Shown: piece after piece, positions 36,271 to 45,247 of the stretch
Position numbering within the stretch: the first letter of the stretch is position 1
Layout: every line of letters starts with the position of its first letter
Assembly: GCA_030680405.1 (NCBI GenBank)
Contig: JAUXVT010000001.1
Location: 40,556-104,555 of the forward strand
Direction: 5' to 3'
DNA: 64,000 bases
DNA from: Thiobacillus sp.
Lineage (GTDB): Bacteria > Pseudomonadota > Gammaproteobacteria > Burkholderiales > Thiobacillaceae
Translations under genes and position numbers: made by a program
Notes under the pieces: generated by a model
What the model was told of the DNA's origin: nothing
Seen by the model: only the letters and a program-made list of their open reading frames with translations
Database searches by the model: none

Positions 36271-36999
36271 ATGTTCAATTTCTTCAAACGAAACAAGTAC
36301 ACTCGATTCATCGTCGTATCCAGGCAACGCAGTGGCTCCAATTTAATGGTTAACGCCCTGCAATCCCATCCGCAATTTAAAGTGTATGGGGAGTTGTTTC
36401 GTGGCGGCGCGGACGAATCCGTAAAAACAGCCGTCCGAAAATCGGCATCGGACTATCTCGACAAGAACATATTCAATAACTACCCATCTGCCATCAAAGC
36501 CGTCGGTTTTAAAATTTTTTATCAGCATCCTGTATGGGACCAGTCAGGCAGCGTGTGGCGGTATTTACAGGAGGTGGAGGATCTCCGGGTAATCCATCTG
36601 CGGAGACGCAACTTATTAAAAGCCTTTGTATCTTGGAAAATTGCGCAAAAAACAGATGTCTGGAAACAGGCGAATGATTCGAGTGTAGAACTGGACAAGC
36701 GCGTGGTGATCAGCCCGGAGGAATGCGTGGCGTTTTTCGAAAAAACATTGGAGCAAGAAAAAATCGCGGACGAGCGGTTTTCTGGCAAGCCTCTTCTGCA
36801 AACGACTTATGAAACACTCACCAGTCAATTCAATGAACAGATGGATCTCATTCAGAAATTCTTGAATGTAGACTCCCTACCACTGTCGATGAAGACAGTT
36901 AAGCAAAACCCCGAATCCCTCAGTGATCTGATCTTGAATTACGATGAGTTAAGAAGCCATGCTTTTTCCGGCACCCGGTGGGAGGCTTACCTGGCATGA
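36271..36999 (+). CDS. Sulfotransferase (Stf0/NodH-like)
   Basis: 242 residues. FIVVSRQRSGSNLMVNALQS is the PAPS 5'-loop (SRQRSGSN, as in Stf0/NodH-type enzymes) and LRVIHLRRRNLLKAFVSWKI the 3'-phosphate segment with Arg and Ser. It is clearly richer in A/T than the heptose genes on both sides, so it was probably inserted between gmhA and hddC. Fourth sulfotransferase of the locus; a heptose target is suggested only by position. Confidence 0.83.
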   Translation: MFNFFKRNKYTRFIVVSRQRSGSNLMVNALQSHPQFKVYGELFRGGADESVKTAVRKSASDYLDKNIFNNYPSAIKAVGFKIFYQHPVWDQSGSVWRYLQEVEDLRVIHLRRRNLLKAFVSWKIAQKTDVWKQANDSSVELDKRVVISPEECVAFFEKTLEQEKIADERFSGKPLLQTTYETLTSQFNEQMDLIQKFLNVDSLPLSMKTVKQNPESLSDLILNYDELRSHAFSGTRWEAYLA

Positions 37000-37093
37000 T
37001 GCCCACGCCCTTCGGCCACATGGATCAACAAGAAACCACGTGGCTTCGAAATAGTTGACACCTCTTCATAACCTAACAACAAGCGTTGCTGCA

Positions 37094-37792
37094 ATGGAAG
37101 CCATCATCCTTGCTGGTGGTATGGGGACGCGACTCAGGCAAGTCGTACCCGACCTGCCGAAGCCCATGGCTCCGGTTGCAGGACGGCCGTTCCTTGCCTC
37201 GGTTCTGGATCGCCTGATTGATGCCGGATTTGAGAGGGCTGTGCTGGCCGTCGGATACAAGCACGAGGCCATCAGCAAGCATTTTGGCGGACACCACCAC
37301 AATCTGCTCCTGAATTATTCAGTGGAAAGCCTCCCGCTTGGAACAGGTGGCGCAATCCGATTGGCCGCGGACCAGGTCACCCAATACCCGGTTTTTGTCC
37401 TGAACGGCGACACCTACCTGGAGCTGGATTATCAGGCCATGCTTGCTGCCCACCAGCGTGCCCGGGCCAGCCTGAGCGTAGCGGTATGCCGCGTGCCGGA
37501 TGTGAGCCGCTATGGCGCGCTGGAACTCGAAGGCGACGTTATCCAGGGTTTTCAAGAGAAGGGGCGTACCGGTCCAGGTTACATCAATGCCGGTGTATAC
37601 CTGCTCTCCGCCGACGTCATGAAACGCATCCCCGCCGGCGAGACGTTCTCCTTCGAGCAGCAATTGCTGGTTCCCCAAGTAAATGAGCTTCGGCCACTGG
37701 CCTTCCTCACCAAAGGACGTTTCATCGATATCGGCATTCCCGAGGACTACGATCGCGCTCAGCGTCTATTCACAGCCCCTCAACGAGACTGA
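37094..37792 (+). CDS. hddC: D-glycero-alpha-D-manno-heptose 1-phosphate guanylyltransferase HddC
   Basis: 232-residue nucleotidyltransferase forming GDP-D-glycero-alpha-D-manno-heptose. [20 protein letters not shown] with [13 protein letters not shown] is the signature for sugar-1-phosphate nucleotidyltransferases, [12 protein letters not shown] the metal loop and [11 protein letters not shown] the sugar site. ATG 37094 gives the compact HddC length; a longer reading adds 13 non-matching residues. The stop overlaps gmhB at 37792. GDP specificity rests on clustering with hddA and gmhB. Confidence 0.87.
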   Translation: MEAIILAGGMGTRLRQVVPDLPKPMAPVAGRPFLASVLDRLIDAGFERAVLAVGYKHEAISKHFGGHHHNLLLNYSVESLPLGTGGAIRLAADQVTQYPVFVLNGDTYLELDYQAMLAAHQRARASLSVAVCRVPDVSRYGALELEGDVIQGFQEKGRTGPGYINAGVYLLSADVMKRIPAGETFSFEQQLLVPQVNELRPLAFLTKGRFIDIGIPEDYDRAQRLFTAPQRD

Positions 37793-38451
37793 TGCAAGCG
37801 TCCGAATTCCCTGCCCGCCCGGTGACTCCTGGCGCCCCACACCGCAAGGCCTTGTTCCTGGACCGGGATGGGGTCATCAATGTGGAGAAGAACTATGTCT
37901 ACCGCATCGAAGACTTCGAGTTTCTACCCGGCATCTTCGACCTCTGCACCATAGCCAAGCAGCGGGGTTTCCTCCTCGTCGTGATCACCAACCAGGCAGG
38001 CATCGGCCGGGACTACTACAGTGAGGCCGACTTTCAACGCCTGACCGACTGGATGCTGGAGGAATTCCAAGCGCATGACATCAAAATCGACCGTGTCTAT
38101 CACTGTCCATATCATCCCACGGCCGGCATCGGCGAATACAGACGGGATTCCTTCCATCGGAAGCCGAATCCGGGCATGATTCTGAGCGCACGGGATGAGC
38201 TCGGCCTCGACCTTTCCATATCTGTCCTGGTGGGCGACAAAGACACGGACATTCAGGCAGGAATTGCAGCCGGTGTGAAAAACAACATCAAGTTGGTAAC
38301 CTCAGGAGAACCGGACCCTGGCAGGCTGGAGTTTGCAACACTACAAGCCATTGGGGGCTGGCTGGTGCTGACGTCGACATTTTGCAATCGAAGCGGCAGT
38401 CAGCAAGCAACGTCCGAAAGCGATACCAGCATGGACAAAGGTGAAAAATAA
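37792..38451 (+). CDS. gmhB: D-glycero-alpha-D-manno-heptose 1,7-bisphosphate 7-phosphatase GmhB
   Basis: 219-residue HAD phosphatase acting between HddA and Hdd[20 protein letters not shown] is the DxD nucleophile motif, [14 protein letters not shown] motif [16 protein letters not shown] a zinc-binding Cys/His loop and RKPNPGMI with [11 protein letters not shown] motifs III and IV. The last 40 residues are a polar tail with no recognised motif. Completes the four-gene pathway; starts on the last base of hddC. Confidence 0.92.
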   Translation: MQASEFPARPVTPGAPHRKALFLDRDGVINVEKNYVYRIEDFEFLPGIFDLCTIAKQRGFLLVVITNQAGIGRDYYSEADFQRLTDWMLEEFQAHDIKIDRVYHCPYHPTAGIGEYRRDSFHRKPNPGMILSARDELGLDLSISVLVGDKDTDIQAGIAAGVKNNIKLVTSGEPDPGRLEFATLQAIGGWLVLTSTFCNRSGSQQATSESDTSMDKGEK

Positions 38452-38453
38452 AG

Positions 38454-38786
38454 ATGGTCAATATGTCACCCTCCATCCTTGTGGTCCTGGGCATGCTGGC
38501 CACAGCGTTCGCACAGGTGCTGCTGAAAAAAGCAGCCTTTTTCGAGCTCAGGACCACTGCTTGGTTGACCTACATGGCTTTGAGCGCCGTCTCCTATGGG
38601 CTCTCTTTCATCCTGTACTCGCGGATCCTGAAATACTACGAACTCAACAAGATCTATCCAGCCATGACTGTTGGCCAGATCATGCTGATCACCTTATATG
38701 GCCTGATGATTGGGGAAATGGTCACAGGCCGCCATGCAATGGGATTACTGTTGGGTGGCGTGGCAATTTATCTCATCCTGACTTGA
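38454..38786 (+). CDS. Small multidrug-resistance/EamA-like membrane protein
   Basis: 110-residue protein with four hydrophobic segments: SILVVLGMLATAFAQVLLKK, AWLTYMALSAVSYGLSFILY, IYPAMTVGQIMLITLYGLMI and a last around MGLLLGGVAIYLILT. This is the size and layout of SMR/ArnE-type transporters, which export small cations or flip lipid-linked sugars. Its position after the heptose genes makes a glycolipid flippase subunit possible, but the substrate is not shown by sequence. Starts two bases after gmhB. Confidence 0.75.
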   Translation: MVNMSPSILVVLGMLATAFAQVLLKKAAFFELRTTAWLTYMALSAVSYGLSFILYSRILKYYELNKIYPAMTVGQIMLITLYGLMIGEMVTGRHAMGLLLGGVAIYLILT

Positions 38787-38817
38787 TCGGGGGATTCTCC
38801 TTGGCCTCCTCCTTGCC

Positions 38818-40443
38818 ATGAAGTGTGTCGTGGTCGGCTCCGGCCCGAGTGGGACAAACGCGGCACTCACCTTGCTGCGCCGCGGTCAATCCGTAGAAAT
38901 GTGGGATACGGGCCGTCAGGAGACGGCTTTCCCTCACCCTGAGGCCGGCTTCCACGGCTTGAAGGATGCTCTTCAAGACCCCCAGGAATACTTCCTGGGC
39001 AAGCGATTCGAGGCATTGCTCCCTCCCGGCAGCGGAGAATTGCTGCGCTACCCGCCCGCCCGCAGCTTCCTGGTGGGCGCGGATGACCCTTACTGGCCAT
39101 ACACCGGTGAGGACTTCAAGCCTTTCCTTTCCTTCTCTCGGGGTGGCCTGGGCGTGGGTTGGGGGGCGAACGCCGTCTCCTATGATGACGATGACCTGCG
39201 GGACTGGCCGATCGCCTTTAGCGATCTTGAGCAGGCCTATGTCGAAGCCTGTCGGCGCCTACCTATCGCTGGGCCGGTGGATGCCCTGTCGCGCTATTTT
39301 CCCGGGGTAACGCCAAATCAACCGCCGGTGCGGATGAATCGCCATGATGCGCGCCTCCTGTCCAGCTTCACGCAGCACGCCTCGCGCATCGAGCGATGGA
39401 GCCATATCCAGTTGGCGCGCGCGCGTATCGCCGCTGTGACTGCGCAGGGTCACCCGTCCACTTGTCGATATTGCGGACGTTGCCTGTGGGGATGCCCGTC
39501 AGGCAGCCTGTACGACCCGGCCAGAACCACCCTGCTTGAATGCCAGAGCCATCCCCAATTCACCTACAAGCCGGGCAGGATGGTGCTGAGCCTGGAGGCG
39601 CACGATGGCAGAATCACTGGCATCCGTTATCGGGCGCTGGATACAGGGCAGGAGACGTCGGAATCCTGTGATGCAGTATTTCTGGCGGCCGGAGCCTTGC
39701 AGAGCGGAGGCATCTTCCTTCGCTCCCTGCAGCGAGACCCTGCTTTCTCGGATGGCCATGTCCAGGTAGGCAGGACCCACTCGGTACTGGACACCACAGT
39801 GGTCAAGATTCCCTATATTTTTCTGCGTCAGGTAGGCCTGAAGCAGGAGGACGAGCAGTTCCAGTACAACCGCTTGATCATCGCCCACCGAAAACAGCGT
39901 GCCGATGGCTGGCCCATGCACTGCCACGGCGAGGTCCTCTCGCTCAATACCTTGGTCTACCATCCGCTGATCGAATCCATCCCGCTGGGAAGCCGGCTCG
40001 CCATGAAGACATTCGCCCGGCTTCATGCAGCCCTCGGGGTTGTGACCTATTTCTTCCCCGACCGGCAGGTTCCCGGGAATGGCCTTTCCATCATCAAGGA
40101 TCGCAACTCGCCCACCGGCGACCGGTTGCGGATTCATTACCAGGAAGCGGAGGAAAAGCAGGCGTTGATCAGGGAAACCGTGAACGATACCCGGCGCGCC
40201 CTGCTGATGCTCGGCTGCCTACCTTGGCAACCGCAGGTCGTGCCCGCGGGCGGCGGCATCCATTACGCCGGAACGGTCCCCATGGGGAACGGCCCCCTCT
40301 GTTCGGATCCTACGGGAAGAGCCAATGCCTACCGCAATCTCTACCTGTGCGATGGCGCCACCTTTCCCACTCTGCCCAGCAAGAGCATCACCTTCAATTT
40401 GATGGCCAACGCCATTCGCGTCGCCACCCTTGCGGAGGTTTGA
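38818..40443 (+). CDS. GMC-family oxidoreductase with CxxCxxCxxxCP motif
   Basis: 541-residue flavoenzyme. VVVGSGPSGTNAALTLLRRG (residues 4-23) is the FAD dinucleotide motif, AVFLAAGALQSGGIFLRSLQ the GMC signature region, and GGGIHYAGTVPMGN with NAYRNLYLCDGATFPTLPSK the C-terminal GMC motifs. CRYCGRCLWGCP at C216/C219/C222/C226 spells the spacing of a 4Fe-4S ferredoxin motif. Many GMC enzymes in glycan loci share a Cys-rich loop here, yet the cluster spacing is striking. A sugar or lipid-linked sugar oxidation is likely; the following SDR may act on the product. Confidence 0.83.
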   Translation: MKCVVVGSGPSGTNAALTLLRRGQSVEMWDTGRQETAFPHPEAGFHGLKDALQDPQEYFLGKRFEALLPPGSGELLRYPPARSFLVGADDPYWPYTGEDFKPFLSFSRGGLGVGWGANAVSYDDDDLRDWPIAFSDLEQAYVEACRRLPIAGPVDALSRYFPGVTPNQPPVRMNRHDARLLSSFTQHASRIERWSHIQLARARIAAVTAQGHPSTCRYCGRCLWGCPSGSLYDPARTTLLECQSHPQFTYKPGRMVLSLEAHDGRITGIRYRALDTGQETSESCDAVFLAAGALQSGGIFLRSLQRDPAFSDGHVQVGRTHSVLDTTVVKIPYIFLRQVGLKQEDEQFQYNRLIIAHRKQRADGWPMHCHGEVLSLNTLVYHPLIESIPLGSRLAMKTFARLHAALGVVTYFFPDRQVPGNGLSIIKDRNSPTGDRLRIHYQEAEEKQALIRETVNDTRRALLMLGCLPWQPQVVPAGGGIHYAGTVPMGNGPLCSDPTGRANAYRNLYLCDGATFPTLPSKSITFNLMANAIRVATLAEV

Positions 40444-40450
40444 GATCACG

Positions 40451-41710
40451 ATGGACGAGGCCAAATCACAGACGCTTTCCCTCAACATTCCTAACTGGGG
40501 AATGGACTTGGCGGGCTACGAGTCGGCCTGCCGCTATCTGGGCCTGAGTTCCGATCCGACCCTGCATGACAAGGTCGCCCGCTATCTCCTCCTCACTGCC
40601 GCCACCCACCCTTCACCAACAGGCTTTGGGCGCTGGCTGGCCGAATTGCGACCGGGAAGGCTGAGCCTGGGATTCCTCGACGTTTGGACGCGGCTGCTGA
40701 TGCCGTCGCACCCCTGGAGGTACCGTCTCAACGCCATCCTCGCGGTGCACGAGTGCGACCCACGTGGCTTCCGGGAAATGATGGCCCAGCCGGAATCCAG
40801 GATCGGCACCTGGTTGTCCTTTGCCCGCATCAGCGCCACCGCCTTCTTGAACCTGATCTTGGGGGGAGTCTGGCTATGCGGCCAGGCCTGCGCCTATGCA
40901 GCCACAGGCCGAGGCCTTCGGCGCGAGCGGGCATATTTCGCGGGAAAAACTGTACTGGTAACGGGCGCCACCCGCGGCCTGGGTCTGGCCCTGTCCGCCC
41001 GCCTCCTCTCGTTGGGAACCAACGTGGTGGCCGTGGTGCGCGCCAGCCCGGCACTCGAGGCGCTCCACAGTCAGATCGCGGATGCCGGCCTGGAAAAACG
41101 CTTCCAGATAGCAACTGCTGATGTGGCCATACACGGCGCCCTGTCTACAGCCCTGGCCGAAATCGGGGTGGATGCAGCGGACATCGATATGGCCGTCATC
41201 AATGCCGGCATCAAGGAGGAGTCCTCTTTACCTGGCACGGACGAGGCGCTAAAGCGCGTCTTCGGTGTCAATGTGTTCGGAGCCATGGACACCGCTGCTG
41301 CGCTATTGCCTGCGTTTAGGGTGCGTGGCCGGGGACACCTGATCTTCATCTCGAGTCTCGGACGCTGGCACGGCATGCCCGCAAGTGGTTCCTACAATGC
41401 CTCCAAGGCCGCCCTGAGCCTGTTGGTGGAGTCACTGGCGATGGATCTGAGGAATGACGGGCGTAAGGCCATCCGCATCACCAGCGTCGAGCCTGGACTG
41501 ATCCGGACTGGAATGGTGGCAGGGGGAACGCTGCAGGACCTCCTGGCCGTGGACGCCGAAACTGCCGCCCGGAACATCCTGCAATGCGCAGCCAGGGGGT
41601 GCCAAATATGCCGGTTCCCCTTCCTGTTCACCTCGATGACGGCAATGATTGCAGCGCTGCCGATGGGTCTTAGGGTGCGGATTCTGGGGCGCGTCAGAAA
41701 CAGGAAGTAG
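40451..41710 (+). CDS. Short-chain dehydrogenase with about 165-residue N-terminal extension
   Basis: 419 residues. The C-terminal part is a classical SDR: VTGATRGLGLALS (from residue 170) is the NAD(P) loop, INAGIKEESSLPG and FISSLGRWHGM then YNASKA supply the Ser, Tyr and Lys of the active site. The first 165 residues have no recognised domain; LGLSSDPTLHDKVARYLLLT and a hydrophobic stretch LILGGVWLCGQACAYAA just before the SDR hint at membrane association. It starts 7 bases after the GMC gene. A combined oxidation/reduction (epimerisation) with that enzyme is an inference. Confidence 0.82.
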   Translation: MDEAKSQTLSLNIPNWGMDLAGYESACRYLGLSSDPTLHDKVARYLLLTAATHPSPTGFGRWLAELRPGRLSLGFLDVWTRLLMPSHPWRYRLNAILAVHECDPRGFREMMAQPESRIGTWLSFARISATAFLNLILGGVWLCGQACAYAATGRGLRRERAYFAGKTVLVTGATRGLGLALSARLLSLGTNVVAVVRASPALEALHSQIADAGLEKRFQIATADVAIHGALSTALAEIGVDAADIDMAVINAGIKEESSLPGTDEALKRVFGVNVFGAMDTAAALLPAFRVRGRGHLIFISSLGRWHGMPASGSYNASKAALSLLVESLAMDLRNDGRKAIRITSVEPGLIRTGMVAGGTLQDLLAVDAETAARNILQCAARGCQICRFPFLFTSMTAMIAALPMGLRVRILGRVRNRK

Positions 41711-41858
41711 TCGGTATTGAAGTATTCATCCAGCCGCGTGGGCAGCGGCGGCTGGCCGGCAGCGCTCGTTTGACCGGCCACCACCAACGTCCCGAAGAGC
41801 CCTGCGCCCACACCCTGGTCCGCTTTGGCCTGCCGTCTTCGAGCAGCCCAGTTGCTTT
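41711..41858. other. Convergent spacer after the plus-strand locus
   Basis: The + strand glycan locus ends at 41710 and - strand genes begin beyond. No gene and no clear hairpin terminator with a T run is seen here. Confidence 0.4.
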
Positions 41859-42370
41859 TTAAGCCGTGGCAGGGACGATCCAGACGCCCCTTGCATAATG
41901 CTGAACGTAGATAGCCGCGGTGTTGATGGTCGGCTCGAACCCGGGATTCCAGTCGGCCAGATGAGGGGCGTGAAACGGATTCCATCCCTGCGCTAAAGCC
42001 AGGGTGCCTGAGAGGTGATACCACTGACGGTCGCCGCTGAAGTTATAAAGCCATCCCAGGGTCGCGCCTAGCCGGCCAGCCACAGTGAAGCAATCAGCCA
42101 TGCCCGCCAGTCGCCTGCAGGCGGCCACCCAGAGCAAGAAGCAGCAGGAGGGCAGCCCACAAATGATATGGACCAATGAATGCCAACCCAGAACAGCAGT
42201 ATTGTCAGAACGAGGGTAGTGAATGGCCTGCCGATTGCCTGCCAAGCGACAAGTCCGCCATGATTGGGCGCAATGAATAAGGCTGCGCCGTGGGTAGCCG
42301 GTAGTAATCTGTGGATGGCATGGTTAGCGTAGTAATCGGCTCTATGCCGAAAATCGCGCCGAAGGAACAA
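41859..42370 (-). pseudogene. Frameshifted remnant of a membrane protein
   Basis: Two overlapping minus-strand frames together read like one protein: a front part with VLTILLFWVGIHWSISFV in one frame, then in the other frame LGWLYNFSGDRQWYHLSGTL followed by LALAQGWNPFHAPHLADWNP and a TINTAAIYVQHYARGVWIV segment. The second part looks like the start of a multi-spanning glycosyltransferase-type membrane protein; no stop-free continuation exists downstream. Treated as a decayed gene; family uncertain. Confidence 0.5.
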
Positions 42371-42371
42371 C

Positions 42372-42429
42372 TGTAGGGTGCGCCGTGCGCACCATTGGAC
42401 GTCAATCGGTGCGCACGGCGCACCCTACA
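42372..42429. repeat. Perfect 22-bp inverted repeat
   Basis: TGTAGGGTGCGCCGTGCGCA begins the left arm (42372-42393), which is exactly complementary to the right arm (42408-42429) across a 14-base loop. It is a GTAG-headed REP doublet and a strong hairpin just upstream of the pseudogene fragment. Confidence 0.9.
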
Positions 42430-42502
42430 TAATCAATGTGCCGCATGGAGTTTCTTGAGAGCTGCCAATAGAAAATATCGGAATAGCTGGAACTGCTTTA
42501 GG

Positions 42503-44032
42503 CTATTTCGTGTCCGGTTTGGCGCTCTCTTTGGACAGCACAACGACTGCCATGCCATCCACCACGCCCACACTGTCCGGGTGCGGCCATATTGGATGCT
42601 CCGCTGCAAATTTAATCGCCCCCGGTGTTGCTTGATTGGCTGGCAGGAAAGTTATCCCGTCCCGCACCAGGCGCGCGAGATCCTGCATGTGCTTCGCGTC
42701 CATGAAGTCGGTGGCGACCCCCGTTGCGTGTTTGAAGGGGTAACCCGCCCACATCTTGTAGCTTCCAAACACCACGGCTTTCTTGCCATCCCAGTTCGTG
42801 TCAGGCAGCGAACGGATACGGGACAGGATCTGGGTCAAGGTTGAATAGTGCGCCTGGGTGTTCAGCAGATTGACCGTGGATATCCAGTTGCACTGCACGA
42901 TGTAGCCGGCAATGAGAAATGCCGCCAGGACAGTTGACAGATTCCTGGTTAGCACATTGCCAGCCCGCATGATGAGCATCACACAGCCCGCAATGACGAT
43001 GGCATAGGCAGTCAAGGTGAGTTGATGGTAATGCCCTGCAGGGTGAATGAGCTGCAGCAGGCGCGGGGCGACAAGGCTCAGTCCCAAAATTATTACCGCA
43101 GCGATTTTCCGCGTCGGTTGTTTGGGTAGCCATATGCAGAGTATTCCGGCAGCGGCGATCAGGATCAAATGGGGTTGCTTCAGATATCCAGGAAAGTAGT
43201 TCTCCGGCCAGAAGTAGAAGCTGCGCGTACCGGCCGCTATTTCTTTCAGTCCATAGGATAGGTTAAGCCCCTCTGTCAGCGAGAATGCCTCATCGACACC
43301 CTGGTAGGCATCGAGCGGAATGTCCATCAGGGATACCGCCCACACATAGACCAATCCACCGGCGACCACGGCGACGAGCGCTGCAAGGGTTGATCGGACC
43401 ATCTGCCTGCTGAAAAAGCCTTCGGTTTCCTCAGCGAAGAGCAGACGGGTGAGCGCCCAGAAGCCGAAGACTGTCGCCGCATTGGCAATAACGCTTTGGT
43501 AGATGGCAAAGGCAATCAGATACAGCAATGCGGCCGCTGCCACATTCAGTATGGTTCCCCTAACGGACAACAGCACGGCGGCCGCGGACAGCAAATGCGC
43601 GATCGGATAAATGGCCATCGTTGAGTTGTATTGGTATACGTGCGCCATGTAGGGGAAAACGCAGAGGATCGCGGACAGGATCACAACGTCCAGGACTTTG
43701 CGCACGCCCCAAAGACGGCATATCAGAATCCCGTAGGCGGCCATCAGGATGATCCCCTCGGTCATCTGAAGGAAAGGCATGATGTGTGAGTCCTGCACGT
43801 AATAATGCAGCCAGGCGGCGACAAAGCGGCCCAGATAAGTTCCTAAAATCTCGTCCTGGATGAGTATCTGCCACACATCATCGTGGTGGATGGTCAAATT
43901 GGTCATCTCGAAGCCGAAGGCCAGGAGATTGACGATAAAGATGAAAAAAAAGGCTATTCGATATGCCGGGTCGATCTTCTGCCAGCCGTCTGTCAGCGTT
44001 TGTTCAATCGGTTTGCTGAGGAGGAATTTCAT
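42503..44032 (-). CDS. GtrII-like membrane glucosyltransferase
   Basis: 509-residue protein with about ten to eleven hydrophobic segments, e.g. IAFFFIFIVNLLAFGFEMTN at the start and AYAIVIAGCVMLIMRAG near the end. The early loop MTNLTIHHDDVWQIL carries an acidic pair on the periplasmic side, as in GT-C/GtrII enzymes, which move glucose from an undecaprenyl carrier onto O-antigen. The C-terminal 130 residues are soluble. Its partner GtrB-like enzyme lies 245 bases upstream in the same direction. A GtrA-type flippase is not seen in the window. Confidence 0.78.
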   Translation of the reverse strand: MKFLLSKPIEQTLTDGWQKIDPAYRIAFFFIFIVNLLAFGFEMTNLTIHHDDVWQILIQDEILGTYLGRFVAAWLHYYVQDSHIMPFLQMTEGIILMAAYGILICRLWGVRKVLDVVILSAILCVFPYMAHVYQYNSTMAIYPIAHLLSAAAVLLSVRGTILNVAAAALLYLIAFAIYQSVIANAATVFGFWALTRLLFAEETEGFFSRQMVRSTLAALVAVVAGGLVYVWAVSLMDIPLDAYQGVDEAFSLTEGLNLSYGLKEIAAGTRSFYFWPENYFPGYLKQPHLILIAAAGILCIWLPKQPTRKIAAVIILGLSLVAPRLLQLIHPAGHYHQLTLTAYAIVIAGCVMLIMRAGNVLTRNLSTVLAAFLIAGYIVQCNWISTVNLLNTQAHYSTLTQILSRIRSLPDTNWDGKKAVVFGSYKMWAGYPFKHATGVATDFMDAKHMQDLARLVRDGITFLPANQATPGAIKFAAEHPIWPHPDSVGVVDGMAVVVLSKESAKPDTK

Positions 44033-44097
44033 GGACTTGGGTCTCGCAAGCTAAGGCGCTTCAGGTTTTCGCAGGGGTCATAGAACCGGCAATGCCG

Positions 44098-44128
44098 CCA
44101 TCCCCTTCAATGGGGACCGGGGGGATGG
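44098..44128. repeat. Imperfect palindrome in the gtrII-gtrB spacer
   Basis: CCATCCCC faces GGGGATGG across a short loop containing a further CCCC/GGGG pair. The downstream half of the spacer (CACCCCATCCCCATCCTGTC) looks like a second dispersed repeat. No gene is seen in 44033-44277. Confidence 0.4.
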
Positions 44129-44277
44129 CGCAGGACAGGAGTGAGCGATCGTTGGTGTGCACCCCATCCCCATCCTGTCCTTCCCCCTGAGGGTGAAGGG
44201 AGCCGATGGATAATGCACTCGAAGATCGCTACGAAGGTCGGCCGAACCTAATTGAAGTCCTCCGCTGCACCTAACCA

Positions 44278-45231
44278 CTAGGCGTTCTCCCGGTCGATGC
44301 CGATGCTGCTGTCGATCAGGTAGGGGGGCCGGGCCTTGACCTCGTCATAAATCTTGGCGATGTATTCGCCGATGATGCCAAGGCTGATCATGATGAAGCT
44401 GCCGATGATCAACAAAGTGAAAATAGTCGTGGAGAAACCGGAAACCGACCGTCCCTGAAACCAGCCAATCAGCGCTTCGCCCGCGACGAAACAGCCGAAG
44501 ATCAGGGTGATGACACCCAGGCCGGTCACAATCCGCAACGGGGCGCTGGTGAAGGTGACGATCGCGGTGGTCGCAAGTCCCAGCAACCCCCACAGACTCC
44601 ACTTGCCTTGCCCCTGCGCCCGCTCCTCGACATCGAAAAGGATACTCTCGTGCGGATAGCCCACCCAGTCCGACAAACCCCGATAGAAGCGTTGGCGCTC
44701 CGGCAGCGCCCGGGTGATGGCATTGACAGCGATGCGATCAAGCAGCTTGAAATCGGACGAGTTCTCCATGTTGATGCCGCCCAGTCTGGACAGGGTGGCA
44801 TTGAAAATCCTGGCCCGCAGCCGGGTCAATGCGCCATCCGTCGCCCGGCTGCGCTTCACTCCGTCAACCACCTTGGCGCCCTGCTTCCAGGCCTCGATCA
44901 TCGCCGGAATCAGGCGTGGCGGATGCTGCAGGTCCGCGTCGATGGTCACTACTGCATCCCCCTTCGCGATATTGAGCCCGGCGAGCAGAGCGGCCTCCTT
45001 GCCAAAATTGCGGCTGAAGCGTACCCCCCTGATGCGCGCTTCCTGTGCGGCCAGTTCACGCAAGCGGTCAAAGGTCCGGTCGCTGCTGCCATCGTCGACC
45101 ACGATGATTTCCCAGTCCATGCCGCAGGTGGCGAGGATCTCCTGGATGACCGACAGGGCATGGGCAATGCCCGATTCCTCGTTGTGCGCGGGGATCACGA
45201 CGCTCAGCAGTTTATTTTCCAAGGTTTTCAT
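44278..45231 (-). CDS. GtrB-like polyprenyl-phosphate glycosyltransferase
   Basis: 317-residue GT2 enzyme with two C-terminal membrane helices, the layout of GtrB/DPM1-type proteins that charge undecaprenyl phosphate with glucose. LLSVVIPAHNEESGIAHALS, IVVDDGSSDRTFD and VVTIDADLQHPP carry the donor and DxD motifs, RFSRNFGKEAALLAGL is the family insert, and IVTGLGVITLIFGCFVAG with IIGSFIMISLGIIGEYIAKI the membrane helices. ATG 45231 is used; longer readings overlap the upstream gene. It probably supplies the donor lipid for the GtrII-like enzyme. Confidence 0.9.
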   Translation of the reverse strand: MKTLENKLLSVVIPAHNEESGIAHALSVIQEILATCGMDWEIIVVDDGSSDRTFDRLRELAAQEARIRGVRFSRNFGKEAALLAGLNIAKGDAVVTIDADLQHPPRLIPAMIEAWKQGAKVVDGVKRSRATDGALTRLRARIFNATLSRLGGINMENSSDFKLLDRIAVNAITRALPERQRFYRGLSDWVGYPHESILFDVEERAQGQGKWSLWGLLGLATTAIVTFTSAPLRIVTGLGVITLIFGCFVAGEALIGWFQGRSVSGFSTTIFTLLIIGSFIMISLGIIGEYIAKIYDEVKARPPYLIDSSIGIDRENA

Positions 45232-45247
45232 GATCAGATTATTTTTT

